Assembly (NCBI RefSeq): GCF_004346685.1
Contig: NZ_SMCO01000002.1
Span: 184,940 to 242,094 of the forward strand
DNA: 57,155 bases
Source of the DNA: Sulfurirhabdus autotrophica
Lineage (GTDB): Bacteria > Pseudomonadota > Gammaproteobacteria > Burkholderiales > SMCO01
Direction: 5' to 3'
The first letter of the stretch is position 1. Each line of letters begins with the position of its first letter. Below are positions 53,263 through 57,155 of the stretch, in pieces. The notes under the pieces were generated by a model. That model made no database searches. It was not told where the DNA came from and was given only the letters and a program-made list of their open reading frames with translations. The position numbers and the translations under genes were made by a program.

Positions 53263-54614
53263 TGTTCAGCATACGGGTTAATTTGCTGAAATGGCTGATC
53301 GCACCGCTTTTAGTCATTAATTTAATTGGTGCCGGATTGGCATACTGGCTCGCATGGGTTCCTGCACAAATAGCATTTGATCAAAGCCTGGCAGATACGG
53401 CATGGGCACTTATTCCTCAATTACATGGGGATAAAGGTAGTATTTCCATTGATTTGCCTCGGCAAGCTGAGCAAATTTTGCGAGTAGATTACTTCGATGC
53501 CATTTATTTTACCGTTCGCAATTCAAAGGGAGATAAAATCGCTGGAGACAATGACTTCCCCTCTATCCGCCAGCCAGAAAACCTGAACAATCCAGAAACC
53601 TACGATGGATCAATGCGAGGAGAACCTGTCCGCATTATTGCACTGAAAACCTTGGTCGATTCAGAACCGGTCTACATTGGTGTAGCAGAAACATTGCGAA
53701 AGCGAAACCACATACGGTCTGTCATTTTTGTTGCATTGCTGCTGCTCGAAGGCCTCATCACGCTTGTATCATTTGCGGTAGTATGGTTAGCGGTCACAAA
53801 AGGACTGTTGCCTCTCAATAAATTGCAAACCGATTTAAATGCACGTAGCCATAACGATCTTTCTTCACTTACTGCAGAGAATATTCCTCTGGAACTGCAT
53901 CCAGTTGTTAACGCGATCAATAACTTGCTCAATAAAGTACATATTGGTGTCTCCGGTCAGCAAAATTTTCTCGCCAATGTTACCCACCAGCTTAGAACAC
54001 CGCTAGCTGGTTTAAAAATGCAGCTGGAATGGTTGCAGCAGCGATATGCTTCTGACCAGGAAACAGCTCACTCAGCAGAATTAATGATGTCCTCTACTGA
54101 CAGAATGATTCGACAAACGAATCAATTATTAGCACTTGCACGAGCCGAACCGACCCAGTTTGAAGAAACACGCCTTAAACTGACACCACTGAATACGCTG
54201 GTAGAAGAATCCATTCAGCACTTCGTTGAAGAAGCTGATAAGAAAAAAATTGATCTTGGTTTCAATTTACACCCGACACAAGTCATGGGCGACGACTTCC
54301 TGCTGCGGGATATGATTGATAATATCATCGACAATGCCATTCGTTACACACCTGAAAAAGGCACAATTACCGTAAGCTGCATTCAAACGACAACTGAAAG
54401 CGTTTTTTCTGTTGAAGACACCGGTCCTGGCATCCCGGAATCTGAAAGAGAGTTAATTTTCAATCGCTTTTACCGCCTTGACGACAGTGTTGCAGGAAGT
54501 GGCCTGGGACTGGCAATCGTCAGAGATATTGTAAAAGATCATGGTGCAACAATTTCTATCACTGCTGGGGCACATGGCAAAGGATCTATTTTTTCAGTGC
54601 ATTTTCCACTTTGA
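53262..54614 (+). CDS. Sensor histidine kinase of the czc locus (TctE/QseC type)
   Basis: 450 residues: two membrane segments (about 12-33 and 155-180) flank a periplasmic domain of the 2CSK_N type (WALIPQLHGDKGSISIDLPRQAEQIL), then HAMP-like linker, HisKA with the acceptor His in NVTHQLRTPLAGLKMQLEWL and a HATPase_c domain (DNIIDNAIRYTPEKG, DTGPGIPESE, GSGLGLAIV). It sits in one transcript with the regulator. There is no metal-binding motif in the periplasmic part that I can point to, so the cue is inferred from the neighbouring pump. Confidence 0.93.
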   Translation: MFSIRVNLLKWLIAPLLVINLIGAGLAYWLAWVPAQIAFDQSLADTAWALIPQLHGDKGSISIDLPRQAEQILRVDYFDAIYFTVRNSKGDKIAGDNDFPSIRQPENLNNPETYDGSMRGEPVRIIALKTLVDSEPVYIGVAETLRKRNHIRSVIFVALLLLEGLITLVSFAVVWLAVTKGLLPLNKLQTDLNARSHNDLSSLTAENIPLELHPVVNAINNLLNKVHIGVSGQQNFLANVTHQLRTPLAGLKMQLEWLQQRYASDQETAHSAELMMSSTDRMIRQTNQLLALARAEPTQFEETRLKLTPLNTLVEESIQHFVEEADKKKIDLGFNLHPTQVMGDDFLLRDMIDNIIDNAIRYTPEKGTITVSCIQTTTESVFSVEDTGPGIPESERELIFNRFYRLDDSVAGSGLGLAIVRDIVKDHGATISITAGAHGKGSIFSVHFPL

Positions 54615-54665
54615 AAATGGGCCTGCTCATAACCCATCAAACTAATCCAAGCATATTCTGACAGA

Positions 54666-54690
54666 TGCAATAACCAGCATGATTATTGCA
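54666..54690. repeat. Perfect inverted repeat after the kinase gene
   Basis: TGCAATAA and TTATTGCA with a 9-base spacer. It lies 51 bases after the kinase stop and 147 bases before the next start. There is no T-tract, so it is not a clear terminator; it may be a protein-binding site. Confidence 0.4.
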
Positions 54691-54836
54691 GGTAGCCGTG
54701 TCATATTAATTCAAATTAATTTTTTAATGACTGTCAACTGAAGCTATAACCCAACGTTATTAGAACTGTTACGCCAAACGTAATTATTTGAATCCAAAAT
54801 TCAGATATTTTTTGGTCCACTTTAAAGGAATATAAA

Positions 54837-55058
54837 ATGAGCAAATTACTATCCGCTATCATCGCTGCAACCTTTGCCGCTGTTACTTTCTCTGCTGTTG
54901 CTGCTGATGCAGCGGGCCCTGCAGCTGCACCTGCTGCTGCCGAAGCACCTAAAGCAGAAGCTGCAAAACCTGCCCAGAAACAGGTAAAGAAACATGCCAA
55001 AAAACACACTGCCAAGAAAGCACATAAGGCCAAGGCTGCAGCTCCTGCAACAACATAA
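54837..55058 (+). CDS. Small Ala/Lys-rich exported protein
   Basis: 73 residues: a signal peptide (cleavage near AVAADAA, about residue 22), then alternating Ala/Pro and Lys/His-rich segments ending KAAAPATT. Composition is like the acid-shock protein Asr and histone-like small secreted proteins; function is unknown and identity to Asr is too low-complexity to test by eye. AAAGGA lies 9 bases before the ATG. The antisense frame (54734-55033) is a composition shadow. Confidence 0.75.
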   Translation: MSKLLSAIIAATFAAVTFSAVAADAAGPAAAPAAAEAPKAEAAKPAQKQVKKHAKKHTAKKAHKAKAAAPATT

Positions 55059-55070
55059 TTACACCTAGCA

Positions 55071-55108
55071 AAATAAAACAGGTGGAGGAAATTCCGCCTG
55101 TTTTATTT
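55071..55108. terminator. Bidirectional Rho-independent terminator
   Basis: A 12-bp stem AAATAAAACAGG paired with CCTGTTTTATTT with a 14-base interior loop. It starts 13 bases after the stop of the Ala/Lys-rich gene. Because the stem itself has A- and T-rich ends, it can work in both directions; on the - strand it would end nothing in particular, the nearest gene there starting further right. Confidence 0.85.
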
Positions 55109-55224
55109 ACAATTATTCAAACCCTTCTAAAACGCCCTATCGGACTGGATTCAAACAAACTAACACCTCACAATACGGTATTTACTTAGAACTCATAGGC
55201 ATGATTTCACAGATTACATGCATA

Positions 55225-55632
55225 TCATGCTTCTGGTGGATTCCTGAATCCTGTCACCCATCCCGCTGCCCACCCAATCACGTACAGCCAGAACATCGTG
55301 CCAATCCAAATCAGTACCCATTTAACCAAAGTTTTTATCCTCAAATCGACTAAAAACCGTTCATAATCCTCTGGTGTTTTGACATTTGTCTGTTCGCTAA
55401 ATATAAATGCCTGTAATGCGTAACATTTTTCACCCATAACCGGATATTTCTCTGGAAAAAACCCAGCCGGTAATTCTGTCCACCCCTTGCATGCAGGAGA
55501 CACCATATCAGCAACAATCTGGGGATTTTTTGCTGGCCAGGCAGAAGCAGCCAACGTAAGCGCCATAATAATAAAAAGCACCACCAAAATGACTAACCAT
55601 AGTCGTTGCCAGACATTCAGCGAAAATTTCAT
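55225..55632 (-). CDS. Hypothetical membrane protein, 135 residues
   Basis: Two membrane segments (about 8-31 and 107-128) flank a periplasmic part with two Cys (PACKGW and EKCYAL, probably a disulphide) and FFPEKYPVMGEKCYAL. No domain family recognised. It follows the barrel gene in the same direction by 52 bases, so it may be cotranscribed with it. Confidence 0.75.
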   Translation of the reverse strand: MKFSLNVWQRLWLVILVVLFIIMALTLAASAWPAKNPQIVADMVSPACKGWTELPAGFFPEKYPVMGEKCYALQAFIFSEQTNVKTPEDYERFLVDLRIKTLVKWVLIWIGTMFWLYVIGWAAGWVTGFRNPPEA

Positions 55633-55684
55633 TCATTCCTCTCAAGAGCAAACAATTCCTCAACAAACCAGGTTTCTATTTCAT

Positions 55685-56440
55685 TTAAAATCTGGAACCA
55701 ATCGCAACACGCCACATATTATCTGATGTGAAATTCACTATGGGATCATAGGCAACACGCACAAAAAATTTCGGCCAGTCGTAAGCCACCGATAGCCCCC
55801 AGCGATCAAGCAAAACGTCGTCTACTATCCCTTTTTTGTAGAGTACATCGAAAGTCAAACGTTCACCGTCTGGCCGTGGCGTTCGGTACAACATATGCAG
55901 ATGTCGCTGATCTGGGTTTTGTCTGTTATCCCGCACCCACATCAGTGAAAGTGACTCACCATTTTCATAGCGAACACCCGAAGACAAAGTGTATGAATCA
56001 TTCGGATCAAAGTTCAAATTCCAATAGGGGCGTAAATTGGTCCGGCCAATACCTGCGCCTACAAACCAGGATTGCCCGGTTTCCACTTGTGCACTGAATG
56101 CTGCAAACCCCTGGGAGGCGATTTGAAGTGAAGGAGAGAACCGTACCTTTTCAAAATCAAATGTCTGGTCCCATCCGGCACGGCCCTGGTGCTCATCTCT
56201 GTCCTTTGACTCGTAATAACCTATCCAGATATTGCCCAACATGGAGGTTTGTCGCAAATTAACATCAATCGCATTCGCACCACTAGAAAATTTATAAGAT
56301 CCCACAGTGAATTTGTATGGCAAGGCATTTTCTTTTACAGAGTCAACTGGTGGGGCGGTGATATCGGCAGAGCAAGATGCCTGCGCAAATAAAGCCAGCA
56401 GGGGAAACACTAAATAAACAGGATTAACAATCGCTATCAT
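55685..56440 (-). CDS. Putative outer-membrane beta-barrel protein
   Basis: 251 residues: a signal peptide (about 1-24), then alternating short strands typical of a barrel (KFTVGSYKFSSGANAIDVNLR, MLGNIWIGYYES, WFVGAGIGRTNLRPYWNLNF) and a C-terminal strand ending in Phe (MWRVAIGSRF), the recognition signal for the Bam machinery. No enzyme motif. Family unknown. The C-terminal Phe supports outer-membrane insertion. Confidence 0.75.
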   Translation of the reverse strand: MIAIVNPVYLVFPLLALFAQASCSADITAPPVDSVKENALPYKFTVGSYKFSSGANAIDVNLRQTSMLGNIWIGYYESKDRDEHQGRAGWDQTFDFEKVRFSPSLQIASQGFAAFSAQVETGQSWFVGAGIGRTNLRPYWNLNFDPNDSYTLSSGVRYENGESLSLMWVRDNRQNPDQRHLHMLYRTPRPDGERLTFDVLYKKGIVDDVLLDRWGLSVAYDWPKFFVRVAYDPIVNFTSDNMWRVAIGSRF

Positions 56441-56485
56441 GCCACTACTCTCAATTTAAAAAACTGATTAACGCCTTCATACTAT

Positions 56486-57061
56486 CTAGATTGATCCCGC
56501 AAGTATATTAATGCTAAGCGCTAAAATAGCCATATTAAATCCAAATGAAAAAAGGCTGTGCACCAATGTCAATCGACGCATTGCCCTGGATGAAATTACC
56601 ACATCCGAAACCTGTGAAGTCATACCAATAACAAAAGCATAATACGCAAAATCAAGATAATCCGGCTGACGATTGCCCGGGAATATTAATTCGCTTTCAG
56701 TATTTCCATGCTGCTTATTTCGATAGTAGCTATGTGCATAATGAAATGCAAAACGAGTATGAATGACCATCCACGAAAGGATCAACGCAAGAAAAGAAAT
56801 GACAAAATGAAATATTTTTGGCCAAAAGGTCAATTCTTTAGTGCTACCCAGCATAAAAGCAATTGCAGCAACGCCAGCACTAGCCGCTACTACCACAAGC
56901 ACTAATACTGTTACACCGCTTTGATCCTGCAGTTGAATACTTTTATGCGTTGCTTTGGAATCAGATCCAGCCATCACCGCGAACGCGCACACAAGATAGC
57001 ATAATGTTCCCAAATTCCACGCCAATAAAAGTCGCGTTTCTCGCAAAATCCATACTGGCAA
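56486..57061 (-). pseudogene. DUF1345 membrane protein with missing 5' end
   Basis: 191 residues that match the DUF1345 family: TRLLLAWNLGTLCYLVCAF near the start, the segment FAFHYAHSYYR, and the signature DFAYYAFVIGMTSQVSDVVISSRAMRR. Family members normally carry about 35-40 more residues, with the first membrane segment, before TRLLLAWN. Here the frame opens at a TTG (57059-57061) directly after a stop codon (57062-57064), with no ribosome site. The DNA beyond it differs from a DUF1345 N-terminus and may be the end of an insertion sequence. The gene is therefore probably inactivated, or expressed from a start in the inserted DNA that cannot be seen. Confidence 0.72.
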
Positions 57062-57064
57062 TCA

Positions 57065-57155
57065 CTAGTGTCCGGTTAAAAATCGAACAAATTTAATTGG
57101 TTATCGAAATCGGTCTGTTCTGAGACGTAGCTACTGCCTGCGAAGGCTTGTAGTA
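57065..57155. other. Possible insertion-sequence end at the window edge
   Basis: The DUF1345 frame is lost at ctagtgtccggttaaa (57065-57080), and the 75 bases that follow show no coding relation to it. A sudden break with TGTCC-type ends is what an insertion-sequence terminus looks like. The other end lies outside the window, so neither the inverted repeat nor the target duplication can be verified. Confidence 0.4.

Noticed and set aside
54734-55033. A 99-codon Ala/Cys-rich frame on the - strand
   Set aside because: It mirrors the Ala/Lys-rich exported protein on the + strand, which has a ribosome site, a signal peptide and a terminator.
1-57155. CRISPR array
   Set aside because: No series of regularly spaced 25-40 base repeats was seen; the only short regular repeats are the att arm sites, the iteron-like sites and the TGACA array.

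Overview
This window looks like the chromosome of a Gram-negative betaproteobacterium with moderate GC content. The evidence is a type II secretion/type IV pilus-like machine, many PAS, GGDEF, EAL and histidine-kinase signalling proteins, a VPLPA-type C-terminal sorting signal, and a czcCBA-type heavy-metal efflux operon. The mix resembles the Nitrosomonadales/Gallionellaceae group, but that placement is an inference from gene content; no marker gene is present.

Region 1 (1-6737, + strand) is a tightly packed operon for a pilus/secretion machine: a GspE/PilB ATPase cut by the window edge, PilM-, PilN- and PilO-like proteins, a PilP/GspC-like proline-rich protein, a lipoprotein secretin with a C-terminal cohesin-like domain, and two GspG-like pseudopilins. 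Region 2 (6786-24182, - strand) is a signalling array converging on it. It holds a second PilB-type ATPase fused to a receiver domain, an MglA-like GTPase overlapping a histidine kinase gene, five histidine kinases with related transmitter cores, five receiver domains of one 'KPW' subtype attached to different outputs (PilB ATPase, none, HD-GYP, PAS, GGDEF-EAL), and an HDOD protein. Region 3 (24370-35549, - strand) continues with a globin-coupled GGDEF-EAL protein, a free-standing CZB zinc-binding protein, a small CxxC protein, an Aer-like chemoreceptor, a PAS-GGDEF diguanylate cyclase, an ANTAR response regulator and its probable HisKA_2 multi-PAS kinase. A 20-nt palindromic element is shared by the leaders of two of the c-di-GMP genes.

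Region 4 (35783-38100) holds an M48 lipoprotein peptidase, a nuclease-like protein lacking two catalytic arginines, and a highly charged secreted repeat protein. Region 5 (38213-44588) is a compact integrated element of about 6.4 kb at a tRNA-Thr(CGT) gene. It is bounded by a 78-bp direct repeat, carries P4-type integrase, AlpA, Rha and Rep-like genes plus small coupled genes, and brings a VPLPA-CTERM exported protein as apparent cargo. Six TACCAACA sites at its two ends look like integrase arm sites.

Region 6 (44750-57155) holds a small hypothetical gene, a 2OG-Fe(II) oxygenase-like gene, a TPR membrane protein, czcCBA efflux genes divergent from an OmpR-type two-component system with a triple TGACA operator, a small Ala/Lys-rich exported protein, an outer-membrane barrel candidate, and a DUF1345 gene with a missing 5' end next to what may be the end of an insertion sequence.

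A plausible overall reading is that surface-attachment or motility machinery (region 1 plus the receiver-PilB protein) is steered by phosphorelay, a Ras-like GTPase and c-di-GMP enzymes encoded next to it.
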